The notes below the pieces were generated by a model. It saw only the letters and a program-made list of their open reading frames with translations, did not search any database and had not been told where the DNA came from. A stretch of DNA of 37,395 nt from a virus. The stretch is taken from IMG/VR virus record IMGVR_UViG_3300047552_000100, positions 1 to 37,395 of that record. The stretch is one strand, 5' to 3'. Of this stretch, positions 14,757 through 21,248 are shown piece by piece (the first letter of the stretch is position 1; each line of letters begins with the position of its first letter). Both the position numbers and the translations under genes were made by a program.

Positions 14757-14884
14757 TGCACTGCCCTTTCCTCGGTGCTGAATCTGTGGCCGTTGGCGCA
14801 CTCATAACGGCGGCGGCGCGTGCCGTCCCTGCGTGATCTGGTTTCCAGGCATATGGTCCATGCCTTGCAATGGATGCACTTCAT
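14753..14884 (-). CDS. 43-aa zinc-ribbon protein
   Basis: The ATG at 14884 overlaps the helicase stop (ATGA) with a strong GAGGAGG site. The product is MKCIHCKAWTICLETRSRRD, then GTRRRRYECANGHRFSTEE. CxxC near the N-terminus and C29-x3-H33 form one zinc ribbon. The layout (xCxxC ... ETR ... DGTxRRRYEC.NGHRF.T.E) recalls the N-terminal zinc domain of NrdR and small phage proteins built only of that domain. It may bind nucleic acid. It is too short for usual ORF calling but the context is convincing. Confidence 0.72.
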   Translation of the reverse strand: MKCIHCKAWTICLETRSRRDGTRRRRYECANGHRFSTEERAVQ

Positions 14885-16500
14885 GCGTGAGCCTCCTCAA
14901 ACTCGTAAGAAACAATCGTCGGGAACTGGCCTGCCATGTTCACCTTGATGCGCTTTGGCACAGCAAACCCGTCGCACCACTCGATGGCCTCGTCCGTACA
15001 GGTGGGCGTATCGATGATGTTGTTGCGCTTGTGGACCCAGATGCGTGCCTTCTCGGCAGCAAAGCCGCCGTGGTCCAGGCAGACCCACTCGCGGGCCACC
15101 ATCTGCATCCCGGACCAATACTCGACCTGCATACTGTCGGCCTTGCCTTCTTTGCGATGGCGTCGGTACGTCACGCGGTCCACCGTGTAGTCGTAGATGC
15201 GTGACGCTGCCTGCGCTGCCATCACCGCGTGGTTGCTGGCCTCCACCGCCTTGTCGGCCTTTGGCTCCCGCATCAGTGCGCCGCAGGAGGGGCAGTAGAG
15301 CAAGCTGGCAGGCATCACCTGTTCACCGCACTCCGGGCAGGTCGCCACTGGTGCGCCGCCTCCCGTTGGGGGCCGCTTGCTGCGTCCCTTGATGGCGTCC
15401 ACCGGCCCCAGGCGCTCGGTGGTGTCGCTAAAGTCCATCCACAGGCAGTCAACCTTTCCGGGCGACACCCGCATGCCCCGCCCAGCGCCCTGCACATACA
15501 ACACGGGCGACTTCGTTGGGCGCAGCCAGAGAATGGCGTCCACATCAGGCACATCAAAGCCAGTGGCAAGTGCCAGCACCGTCACCAGGCAGCGCAGTTC
15601 GCCAGCGCGGAACTTGGCAATCAGGTCCGCACGCGCCTGCTTTGGCGTGTCGCCGGTCACCACCGCAGTGTTGATGCCGCGCTCGATCAGGTGGTCGCGG
15701 AAGTGCTGCGCGTTCTGTACCGTCGCGCAAAACGCAATCCACTTCTTCCTGTCTGCTGCCAGGGCGCACGCGTCATCCGCAGCCCCATCCAGATACCCGT
15801 CAACCCGCTCCGACAACTCGCCTATGGCGTAGTCGCCATTGGAGGTGCTGATGCCGCTGGTATCGATGCGGGTCTTGATGACGTCCACCGGGCGCACCAG
15901 GGATGCGAGGTGCCCTTGGTCGATCAGTTCCTGGACCTTCACCGTGTGGGCAACCCCACCAAACAGCGGCGCGTCCCCCTCGGTCAGCCAGATGCCATTG
16001 CCCCGGAAGGGCGTGGCCGTGAAGCCAACGACCCGATAGATGTTGTACTTGTTGAGGTCGGTGAGGAACTTGCGGAACCGTCCTGCTTCTTCGCCGTCAG
16101 GATTTACAAGGTGCGCCTCGTCGATCACAACGCAGCGGATGTTGCCGATAAGGTGCGCGTCCTTGTAAATGCTGCCGATGGTGGCAACGATTACGTCTGC
16201 GTGCGCGTGCTTGCGGCCAAGGCTGGCGCTGTAGAACCCAACGCTGATGTGCGTGGGCAACATCGAGCGCAGCTTCTCCGCGTTCTGCTCGGCCAACTCC
16301 TTGCTGGGCACGATCACCACCGTGCGCGGGTGTTCTTCCGGCCATGTATCGAACAGGAGTCGCGCCAGTTCTGCAATGACCACCGACTTGCCTGCCCCAG
16401 TGGGCAGCACGCACAGTGGGTTGCAGTCTGGGCGCGAGGTCCAGTGCTGGTACAGCTTGTCCAGCGTCTCTTGCTGGTATGGGCGCAGTGAATATGTCAT
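14881..16500 (-). CDS. DEAH-box superfamily 2 helicase
   Basis: This 539-aa helicase has a Q-like start (LRPYQQETLDKL), Walker A PTGAGKS (33-39), motif Ia (IVPSKELAEQN), DEAH (127-130), TATP (161-164), a second RecA domain with motif V (LATGFDVPDVDAI) and VI (QGAGRGMR), then a zinc ribbon with two CPxCG knuckles near residues 393 and 408. The C-terminal domain (about 430-539) is specific to phage relatives. Such SSL2/ComF-like helicases sit in phage replication or recombination operons. It overlaps the nuclease gene by ATGA, which suggests joint action. Confidence 0.9.
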   Translation of the reverse strand: MTYSLRPYQQETLDKLYQHWTSRPDCNPLCVLPTGAGKSVVIAELARLLFDTWPEEHPRTVVIVPSKELAEQNAEKLRSMLPTHISVGFYSASLGRKHAHADVIVATIGSIYKDAHLIGNIRCVVIDEAHLVNPDGEEAGRFRKFLTDLNKYNIYRVVGFTATPFRGNGIWLTEGDAPLFGGVAHTVKVQELIDQGHLASLVRPVDVIKTRIDTSGISTSNGDYAIGELSERVDGYLDGAADDACALAADRKKWIAFCATVQNAQHFRDHLIERGINTAVVTGDTPKQARADLIAKFRAGELRCLVTVLALATGFDVPDVDAILWLRPTKSPVLYVQGAGRGMRVSPGKVDCLWMDFSDTTERLGPVDAIKGRSKRPPTGGGAPVATCPECGEQVMPASLLYCPSCGALMREPKADKAVEASNHAVMAAQAASRIYDYTVDRVTYRRHRKEGKADSMQVEYWSGMQMVAREWVCLDHGGFAAEKARIWVHKRNNIIDTPTCTDEAIEWCDGFAVPKRIKVNMAGQFPTIVSYEFEEAHA

Positions 16501-17570
16501 CCGACTACCCTCGCGTTGAACTTCTCGCGCAACTCGCGCATGTCATCAGCCTGGGCCAGTACAGGCAGTGCAGCCTTGTCAGCGCACGCATGAATCTCAG
16601 CGGAGGTGTACCCGTCAGGTGCAGCGCCGTTGACAAACTCCCAGCCGGTTGCGCGGTGGCGGTACTTGACCCAGTTTTCCTCATGGTTGGCCTGCTTTAC
16701 ATCGGCCCACTGCTCCAGCAGGATGGGGATGTAGCGGTGGTGTTCGCACCCTTTGCGCTGGTCTGATGTGGTCAGGTTTACGCCGCGTCCTTCGCAGGTC
16801 CAGCCTGCGTCCTTCACGGGCGTGCTGTGGGCGCAAGTGCGGCAGTTGACCGCAGGAGCCTCTTCCCCGTGGCAGATGGCGTGGTGGTCGCACCACTTGC
16901 ACAGATAGAAGTCCGGGCTACCGATGCGCTCCAGCGGCTCTGGCGCGTTGATGATGTGATGCGCCAGGGCAATGAACTGCTCTGCCGCCTTCTTGTCGTA
17001 GCCCACGCGCTCGATGTGCAGCCGGTCATCGTCCTTGCAGACCGTGGTGTACAGCGCACGCTCCATCCCGGTCCAGTGCATATAGCACTGCATCTGCGCC
17101 CAATGCTCTGGCTTGCTCTCGCGCACGCCCTTCGCGGCCAGGTCATCAAACGCCTTCTTGCCCGCCGTCTTGCACTCCCAAACGTGCCACGCCTTGGGCG
17201 CATCAGGCACACCCTGGACGCCGCCGTCCATAGAGCCGCCAAAGTGGCCGTCGCAGTCGGAGAAGCGGAACTGCTGCCCCGTGCTGGCGTCCACTTGCAT
17301 GATGTTCATCCCGGCAGAGCGCAGCAGGCCAGCCATGACGTCCTCCTCGCGCTGTCCGCGTGCGAACAGGCGCAAGGTGCGTGCGTCAAAGCTGGCCTTC
17401 CTGGCCCAGCGGAAGGCGTACCAGAGCGAACGCCCGCAGGGGCGTCCGATCAGTGACGCGCCAAGGTGGGTGCGGAACCCATCCTCGGCGTTTGCCAGTA
17501 CAGCCGCGTCGATTGCCTCCAGCGTTTTGGAGGCAATCTTCAGGTCTGCGTTGAACTTCAGTTCAGCCAT
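16497..17570 (-). CDS. PD-(D/E)XK family nuclease
   Basis: This 357-aa protein shows an N-terminal region with LGASLIGRPCGRSLWYAFRW, a GxxREEDV segment (helix with the first acidic residue), then GHFGGSMDGGVQG and HVWECKTAGKKAF near residue 130, i.e. the D ... ExK core, and a QMQCYMHWTG helix. This is the layout of Cas4/RecB-like exonucleases used by phages as recombination nucleases. A Cys-rich region follows (LCKWCDHHAIC, CRTCAHS, C, C) that could bind metal. Its start shares an A with the DUF669 stop (TAATG). It probably provides the 5'-3' resection partner for the Sak4-like protein. Confidence 0.85.
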   Translation of the reverse strand: MAELKFNADLKIASKTLEAIDAAVLANAEDGFRTHLGASLIGRPCGRSLWYAFRWARKASFDARTLRLFARGQREEDVMAGLLRSAGMNIMQVDASTGQQFRFSDCDGHFGGSMDGGVQGVPDAPKAWHVWECKTAGKKAFDDLAAKGVRESKPEHWAQMQCYMHWTGMERALYTTVCKDDDRLHIERVGYDKKAAEQFIALAHHIINAPEPLERIGSPDFYLCKWCDHHAICHGEEAPAVNCRTCAHSTPVKDAGWTCEGRGVNLTTSDQRKGCEHHRYIPILLEQWADVKQANHEENWVKYRHRATGWEFVNGAAPDGYTSAEIHACADKAALPVLAQADDMRELREKFNARVVG

Positions 17571-18055
17571 TACGCTGCCTTGGCCCAGGGTGCTGCCTTC
17601 GCGCCAAACGGTGCGGCTGGTGCTTGCGGTGCTGCTGCTTGGGCTGCAGGCGGGGTCGCTACGCCACCCATTGCCTCATAGCCCGCGACCTCGTTCTTGT
17701 CGCCATACACGGCGTCCTGGCGAATCTTCACGCGCACCTTGAGCGGCTTGTTGTGAAGCTGCGCGGTGTCCTGCATGTTGATCACGCCCACCGCGTGGCA
17801 GATGGCCGACAGTTGCTGCTGACCAATCTTCTGCGCCACCTCGTTCGTGTGCTGGATGTTCAGTTGGGACCAGAGGCGGCGACCCTTGTGGGGGCCGTCG
17901 ATGATGTCCAGCGTCAGCTTCATGCCCAGGCCGTTGCCGCTCTTGAGCGGCTCCACCGAGGACTCGATGATGCGGGCGTTGTAGGTGCCAGCCGGGAGGA
18001 TTTCTCGGCTGGTGTCGGGTGCCACGGTTGCGGCGTTGAAAGAGAAGGTTGCCAT
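17570..18055 (-). CDS. DUF669 family protein, putative single-strand DNA-binding protein
   Basis: The 161-aa product begins ATFSFNAATVAPDTSREILP and continues with AGTYNARIIESSVEPLKSGNG, characteristic of DUF669. A beta-rich core with KGRRLWSQLNIQH follows, then an Ala/Pro-rich tail. DUF669 proteins usually travel with AAA_24/Sak4 ATPases and nucleases in phages and are thought to act as an SSB-like factor. The tail here is not acidic, unlike cellular SSB. A GGAG site lies about 10 bases before the ATG. Confidence 0.85.
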   Translation of the reverse strand: MATFSFNAATVAPDTSREILPAGTYNARIIESSVEPLKSGNGLGMKLTLDIIDGPHKGRRLWSQLNIQHTNEVAQKIGQQQLSAICHAVGVINMQDTAQLHNKPLKVRVKIRQDAVYGDKNEVAGYEAMGGVATPPAAQAAAPQAPAAPFGAKAAPWAKAA

Positions 18056-18078
18056 TTTGGGAATTACTCCAGTTGGGG

Positions 18079-18801
18079 TTAGGACACGGATGCCGCCGTG
18101 TCAGCGGTTTGCACGCCGGGAGTGGCGTGAATCTTTTGAGCAATCAGGGAGAGGTCGGGCGCTTCAAACATGGCAAGCGCACCGCTGCGGTCCTTGGCCT
18201 CGTACTGAAAGTCGCGGCCCGTCTGCAGCCAGCGGGTGACGTTGCCTTCTGCGTCGCGGTCCACGCGCAGGGCAAAAACCTCGTCAAAGAAGTACCCGAT
18301 GCCTTGGCCCAGCTTCGCGCCTGGCAGGCTGGGGAAGTAAAGCTGCGCCCCGGTGATCTGGTCCTCTTTGCGCTCCTGCTTGCAGGAGAAATAGACGTTG
18401 CGCTGGGGCAGGTCGCGGAAGGCGCGGATGAGGCCCCCCATCTGCTCCTGCAGCAGCCCGTAGGCGGCGCGGGGGTCTTTGTTCGCCTTCTTGGCCGCGT
18501 CCAGGCAGACCTCGGCAATCTCGCTGATGGAGTCGAGGCAAATCCAATCGAAGGCGCTGGCCTCTGCGGACTCGGTAACGAAGCGGTACGCCTCGGTGAC
18601 GTCATCCAGGCTCTTGACCTCGATGACTGGGATGGCGCAGTGGCGCAGGGACAGGAGGCCCGCCTCCGCACTGATGATGACGGGCGTGCCGCCAGTGGTC
18701 GCGCACAAGGTGGTTTTCCCAGTGCCTGCAGGGCCGTGGACCAAGACCTTCAAGCCTTGGTCAGCCAGCGCCTGCGCTGTGGTTGTCAAACGAATAGCCA
18801 T
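18079..18801 (-). CDS. Sak4-like AAA ATPase (RecA-fold recombinase)
   Basis: The ATG at 18801 has an AAGGAG site and begins the conserved region, so the longer frame to 18987 is discounted. The 240-aa protein has Walker A GPAGTGKT (about residues 22-29), an IISAEAGLLSL segment, and Walker B in FDWICLDSI, followed by KKANKDPRAAYGLLQEQM and NVYFSCKQE. This is the AAA_24 / Sak4 family, single-strand annealing recombinases of phages. With DUF669, the nuclease and the helicase it forms a recombination module expressed from the leftward promoter. Confidence 0.88.
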   Translation of the reverse strand: MAIRLTTTAQALADQGLKVLVHGPAGTGKTTLCATTGGTPVIISAEAGLLSLRHCAIPVIEVKSLDDVTEAYRFVTESAEASAFDWICLDSISEIAEVCLDAAKKANKDPRAAYGLLQEQMGGLIRAFRDLPQRNVYFSCKQERKEDQITGAQLYFPSLPGAKLGQGIGYFFDEVFALRVDRDAEGNVTRWLQTGRDFQYEAKDRSGALAMFEAPDLSLIAQKIHATPGVQTADTAASVS

Positions 18802-18829
18802 TGATTTCTCTCCTTGGTGGTGGCTGTGG

Positions 18830-19096
18830 TTACTGCGCCCGTGCGAGGCGCATTGGTTTGCTGGGGATGCAGACCAGTTCCCCTTCTTGTGTCCAGGTGA
18901 ATCCAGACTCGCCGTAAAGCTGTCTGCAGGCACCTGCTGCGGCCATGTCGCGCTTGAATTCGCGCTGCGCGGCCTTCTGCGCGTCAAGCAGGGCGGCCGA
19001 TGCGGCCATCTCTGCGCTGTGGTCCTCTTGCATGACGTAGGCGTAGGTCGCCAAGATGCCGATGAAGAGGGCGATGTTTATGAGGCGGTGAGTCAT
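18830..19096 (-). CDS. Hypothetical membrane-anchored protein, 88 aa
   Basis: The N-terminus is an uncleaved-looking membrane helix (INIALFIGILATYAYVM). A helical charged region (AALLDAQKAAQREFKRDMAA) and a small Cys-containing domain (ACRQLYGESGFTWTQEGELVCIP) follow. Two cysteines could pair if the domain is periplasmic. The start overlaps the upstream stop by ATGA. No known family. Confidence 0.72.
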   Translation of the reverse strand: MTHRLINIALFIGILATYAYVMQEDHSAEMAASAALLDAQKAAQREFKRDMAAAGACRQLYGESGFTWTQEGELVCIPSKPMRLARAQ

Positions 19097-19377
19097 TTGC
19101 GGACTCCGAGGTCGTTGAATGCTGTGACCGTGCTGGTCATGTCAGGGAATGCGTCCTGCATCGCGGCTTGGTTCATCTCCAGCGAGATGCCGTTCTCGAT
19201 GTCGAGGATTGCGCCAAGCACCGCATCGCCAACCACCGAGTCGGTGGGGAAGCGGCCCAAAATGGCGTTGAGTACCTGCAGCGCCTCCTCGGTCTGGAAG
19301 ACCGGCTCCATGCGGATGAGTTGCGTCAGGGTGTGGTCCATGAAGAGCCCGTGCGCGGCGTGTGGGGCCGTGTTCAT
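19093..19377 (-). CDS. Hypothetical protein, 94 aa
   Basis: I take the ATG at 19377, one base after the upstream stop and with a CGGAG site; an ATG at 19407 and a start at 19440 are in frame. The product (GLFMDHTLTQLIRMEPVFQ, then EEALQVLNAILGRFP, then LGAILDIENGISLEM) is helical and acidic with no recognised motif. It sits second in the leftward operon, where phages often keep host-takeover proteins. Confidence 0.65.
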   Translation of the reverse strand: MNTAPHAAHGLFMDHTLTQLIRMEPVFQTEEALQVLNAILGRFPTDSVVGDAVLGAILDIENGISLEMNQAAMQDAFPDMTSTVTAFNDLGVRK

Positions 19378-19378
19378 G

Positions 19379-19528
19379 TCAGTGGCTCCGCAGCCAGGTT
19401 TGGACATGAGCCACGTCAACGGTGGTGAGCCAACCGTCAACCCATACAGCCACCGTGCCCGGCTCAGTACCGGCTTGCGCCTGGTATCCGATTGCCCGGA
19501 TCAGTTGAATTGCCTTGATAACGTCCAC
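19379..19528 (-). CDS. 49-aa first gene of leftward operon
   Basis: A 49-codon frame begins with GTG at 19528, preceded by CAGGAGC at good spacing, and ends one base before the next ATG. The product is DVIKAIQLIRAIGYQAQAGT, then VAVWVDGWLTTVDVAHVQTW. It lies about 40 bases downstream of the predicted start site of the leftward promoter, where the first gene should be. It is a small amphipathic protein of unknown role; a lambda N-like basic antiterminator is not suggested by its composition. Confidence 0.6.
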   Translation of the reverse strand: MDVIKAIQLIRAIGYQAQAGTEPGTVAVWVDGWLTTVDVAHVQTWLRSH

Positions 19529-19574
19529 TGCTTGCTCCTGTTCGATGCGATGCCGGGTGGCGACCGCATGAAAA

Positions 19575-19630
19575 GGACTATAAGAGCGCTAACGAATAAA
19601 TGCAAGTGGCCTAACGTAAGAAGGCTAATG
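19575..19630. promoter_or_regulatory. Left operator region (OL-like)
   Basis: The box at 19575-19594 reads GGACTATAAGAGCGCTAACG and is nearly the same as 20817-20835 at the right promoter. Additional CTAACG (19611-19616) and CTAATG (19625-19630) half-sites lie upstream. The shared box overlaps the -10 of the leftward promoter, so binding by CI or Cro would block it. Assignment is by repeat and position. Confidence 0.55.
19577..19605 (-). promoter_or_regulatory. Leftward early promoter (PL-like)
   Basis: On the minus strand, TTGCAT (19605-19600) and TATAGT (19582-19577) are separated by exactly 17 bases. Transcription would begin near 19570 and enter the 49-aa gene and the whole leftward operon. 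CTAACG elements lie in the spacer (19589) and upstream (19611, with CTAATG at 19625), consistent with repressor control. Confidence 0.75.
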
Positions 19631-19682
19631 TATTTGTGACCAGTGGGTCAGTAACTGCAATTAACAGCTGTTCAGGCGTAAA

Positions 19683-19704
19683 AAAACCGCCGTGGGGCGG
19701 TTTT
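19683..19704 (-). terminator. Bidirectional terminator downstream of lipoprotein gene
   Basis: CCGCC (19687-19691) and GGCGG (19696-19700) flank a GTGG loop, extended by A4/T4 pairing. On the minus strand it ends in seven T residues. It stops the leftward CI-lipoprotein transcript before it runs into the leftward promoter. Confidence 0.85.
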
Positions 19705-19741
19705 GTTGTCAAGGCAGGAAGTGTTTACTTATTGCCTGCGG

Positions 19742-20011
19742 TCATTTGTCCACACACTGGAAGTTAACCTCTGCGGCTGGGGTCTTGCCAAATTCGACGT
19801 CGTTCTTTTGGACGTTCGTAACGTTTACGACTTTGCCATTTGCATTGCAGAAGTCCGCGGCCTCCCGAGACAACTTGGCCGCATGGACCGCCCCTGACGT
19901 AAATCCCCACTCTGACTTTGCAATCGTGTATGAATTCGGCCCGGTCTGTACAACACCTGAACTGGCGCATCCAGCTAAGGTGGCAATCAGTAGCGTCGCA
20001 ATCTTTCTCAT
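19742..20011 (-). CDS. Small lipoprotein co-transcribed with the repressor (candidate lysogenic conversion gene)
   Basis: This 89-aa protein has a lipoprotein signal peptide: RK, a hydrophobic core IATLLIATLAG and Cys15 in a LAGC lipobox. The mature part (about 75 aa) contains TIAKSEWGFTSGAVHAAKL and NANGKVVNVTNVQKNDVEFG and two further Cys (in DFCN and FQCVDK). It starts 12 bases after the CI stop with an AAAGGGG site and is followed by a terminator, so it is expressed with CI in the lysogen. By analogy to Cor-type lipoproteins it may block superinfection or alter the surface; that is inference. No promoter of its own is evident. Confidence 0.82.
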   Translation of the reverse strand: MRKIATLLIATLAGCASSGVVQTGPNSYTIAKSEWGFTSGAVHAAKLSREAADFCNANGKVVNVTNVQKNDVEFGKTPAAEVNFQCVDK

Positions 20012-20023
20012 GCTTGTCCCCTT

Positions 20024-20770
20024 TCAGATTCTTTCGGTCTGCCTGTAGACCACCTCGCCAATTACCTGGGTGTGTTCGTCGCACACCTTGCGCGGGAAGC
20101 GGCGCTGGTCCGGGTTGTCAGAGGTCAGCCACCACTGGCCTGCGTCGCGCACCAGGCGCTTGACCACCACTTCGCCCTCATAGGCCACCACAAACGCAAT
20201 CCCGTCCTTGGCCTCTGACTGCGCCGTGTTCGCCACTATCAGGTCGCCAGAGTAGAGGCTGGGGGCCATGCTTTCCCCAGATACGCGCAGGGCAATCATC
20301 TTCTTTGGCTGATAACCGTGCTGGGTGTACCAATCCTTGCGGAACACGATGGGAGGTCCGTCCTCGTCCATGTACTCCACCGCAAAGCCCGTGACCCCCG
20401 CCTGGGCCTTCACCTTCACCCGCCGGATGGCAGGGTAGTCCGGGTTATCGGTCAGCGAGATGGGCTTGGGGGCGACCAATAGGTTGGCCTCCATCGAGGC
20501 CATGTTGTAGAACCCAGCCTGCGCCTCCAGGGTGTAGTGCGTCGGACCCTTCTTCTCACCCTTGCCGGTGGCAATCCAGAGCGAGTTGTAGCCAGTGGCC
20601 TCTGCCAACTTTGCCGCTGCCTCCGGGTTCTTGATCTCCCGGATGGTCGAGTTCCCGCGCCCAAGCCACTGGGAAACCGCCGAATGCGACACCCCAGCTA
20701 TGCGGGCCACAGTGGCTATATCCCACTCCTTCTCCCGCATCAGCGCGTCTATCCGTTCCTTGAGCGTCAT
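20024..20770 (-). CDS. cI: CI-type repressor with S24 autoprotease domain
   Basis: The ATG at 20770 has GGAG at proper spacing; an adjacent ATG at 20773 is too close. The 248-aa protein has an N-terminal helix-turn-helix (VARIAGVSHSAVSQWLGRGN, residues about 21-40) and a C-terminal S24 domain: a cleavage-type Ala124-Gly125 (KAQAG), nucleophile Ser167 (SGESMAPSLYSGD) and Lys204 (VVVKRLV). It should bind operators at both early promoters, maintain lysogeny and self-cleave on RecA activation. Its recognition helix is identical over SHSAVSQW to that of Cro. It is transcribed with the downstream lipoprotein. Confidence 0.92.
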   Translation of the reverse strand: MTLKERIDALMREKEWDIATVARIAGVSHSAVSQWLGRGNSTIREIKNPEAAAKLAEATGYNSLWIATGKGEKKGPTHYTLEAQAGFYNMASMEANLLVAPKPISLTDNPDYPAIRRVKVKAQAGVTGFAVEYMDEDGPPIVFRKDWYTQHGYQPKKMIALRVSGESMAPSLYSGDLIVANTAQSEAKDGIAFVVAYEGEVVVKRLVRDAGQWWLTSDNPDQRRFPRKVCDEHTQVIGEVVYRQTERI

Positions 20771-20796
20771 CATTTCTCCAGAGTAACAGCGCACTA

Positions 20797-20835
20797 CGTT
20801 AGATAGCTTGCAATTTGGATATAAGGGCGCTAACA
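20797..20835. promoter_or_regulatory. Right operator / rightward early promoter region
   Basis: Between divergent cI and cro. On the plus strand TATAAG (20820-20825) could be the -10 for cro; no good -35 is present (nearest TTAGAT or GTTAGA). The box GGATATAAGGGCGCTAACA (20817-20835) matches the left operator box, and CGTTAG (20797-20802) is an inverted half-site. A TTGCAA (20808-20813) could serve as a -35 toward cI. Exact boundaries are uncertain. Confidence 0.6.
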
Positions 20836-20843
20836 TCCTCCGC

Positions 20844-21026
20844 ATGACTAAAACCGAAGCTATCGAACTCCTGGGGGGCACGGTGACAGCCGTTGCCGAC
20901 GCTATTGGCATCTCCCACTCTGCGGTCTCGCAGTGGCCGGAAGAACTAACGGACGCCATACGCGACCGTGTTCAGGCGGCTCTGTACCGCCTCAAGCAGC
21001 AAAAAGACGAACAAAGCGGCGACTGA
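20844..21026 (+). CDS. cro: Cro-like repressor
   Basis: The ATG at 20844 starts a 60-aa protein TKTEAIELLGGTVTAVADAI, then GISHSAVSQW and DRVQAALYRL. This is the Cro/YdaS-type helix-turn-helix (about residues 11-35). Its recognition helix shares SHSAVSQW with CI. There is no clear ribosome site (CCTCCGC precedes the ATG) and the predicted 5' leader would be about a dozen bases, so translation may be weak or leaderless-like. An in-frame start at 20808 lies upstream of the promoter box and is unlikely. It heads the rightward operon. Confidence 0.87.
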   Translation: MTKTEAIELLGGTVTAVADAIGISHSAVSQWPEELTDAIRDRVQAALYRLKQQKDEQSGD

Positions 21027-21029
21027 ACC

Positions 21030-21248
21030 GTGGCCGTCGAAAAGGGAGAACTCCGGGGAATGGTGCCGCTGCCATTGCTGCAAGCGCTTGATGCCGTCGC
21101 ACTCGCACGCGGCCAAGACCGCACCGAGTTGGTCGCTTGGCTGCTTACCCGTGACGTCAAACAAATCATCCATGAGGCCACTTTAGTGAGCCGCATGACG
21201 CGAGGCAATCCGTTGGCGACGGAGTCCTCCGCAGAGGAACAGAAATGA
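21030..21248 (+). CDS. Small regulatory-type protein, RHH-like, 72 aa
   Basis: GTG start at 21030, with an alternative ATG at 21060 that has GGGAG 11 bases upstream. The core (MVPLPLLQALDAVALARGQD, then RTELVAWLL) has the strand-helix-helix pattern of ribbon-helix-helix DNA-binding proteins and resembles short proteins next to cro in Burkholderiales phages. It may act like CII or as a regulator of the early operon. Its stop overlaps the next start (ATGA). Confidence 0.65.
   Translation: MAVEKGELRGMVPLPLLQALDAVALARGQDRTELVAWLLTRDVKQIIHEATLVSRMTRGNPLATESSAEEQK

Noticed and set aside
15229-16491. 420-codon open frame antisense to the helicase
   Set aside because: Covers the conserved helicase motifs on the other strand and has no domain pattern of its own.
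18802-18987. N-terminal extension of the Sak4-like protein
   Set aside because: The extra 62 residues overlap the preceding gene's coding region, are low complexity, and the start at 18801 has the AAGGAG site.
18479-19639. 386-codon plus-strand frame opposite the Sak4-like and following genes
   Set aside because: The minus-strand genes here are tightly coupled with good ribosome sites and recognised motifs; the plus frame has neither.
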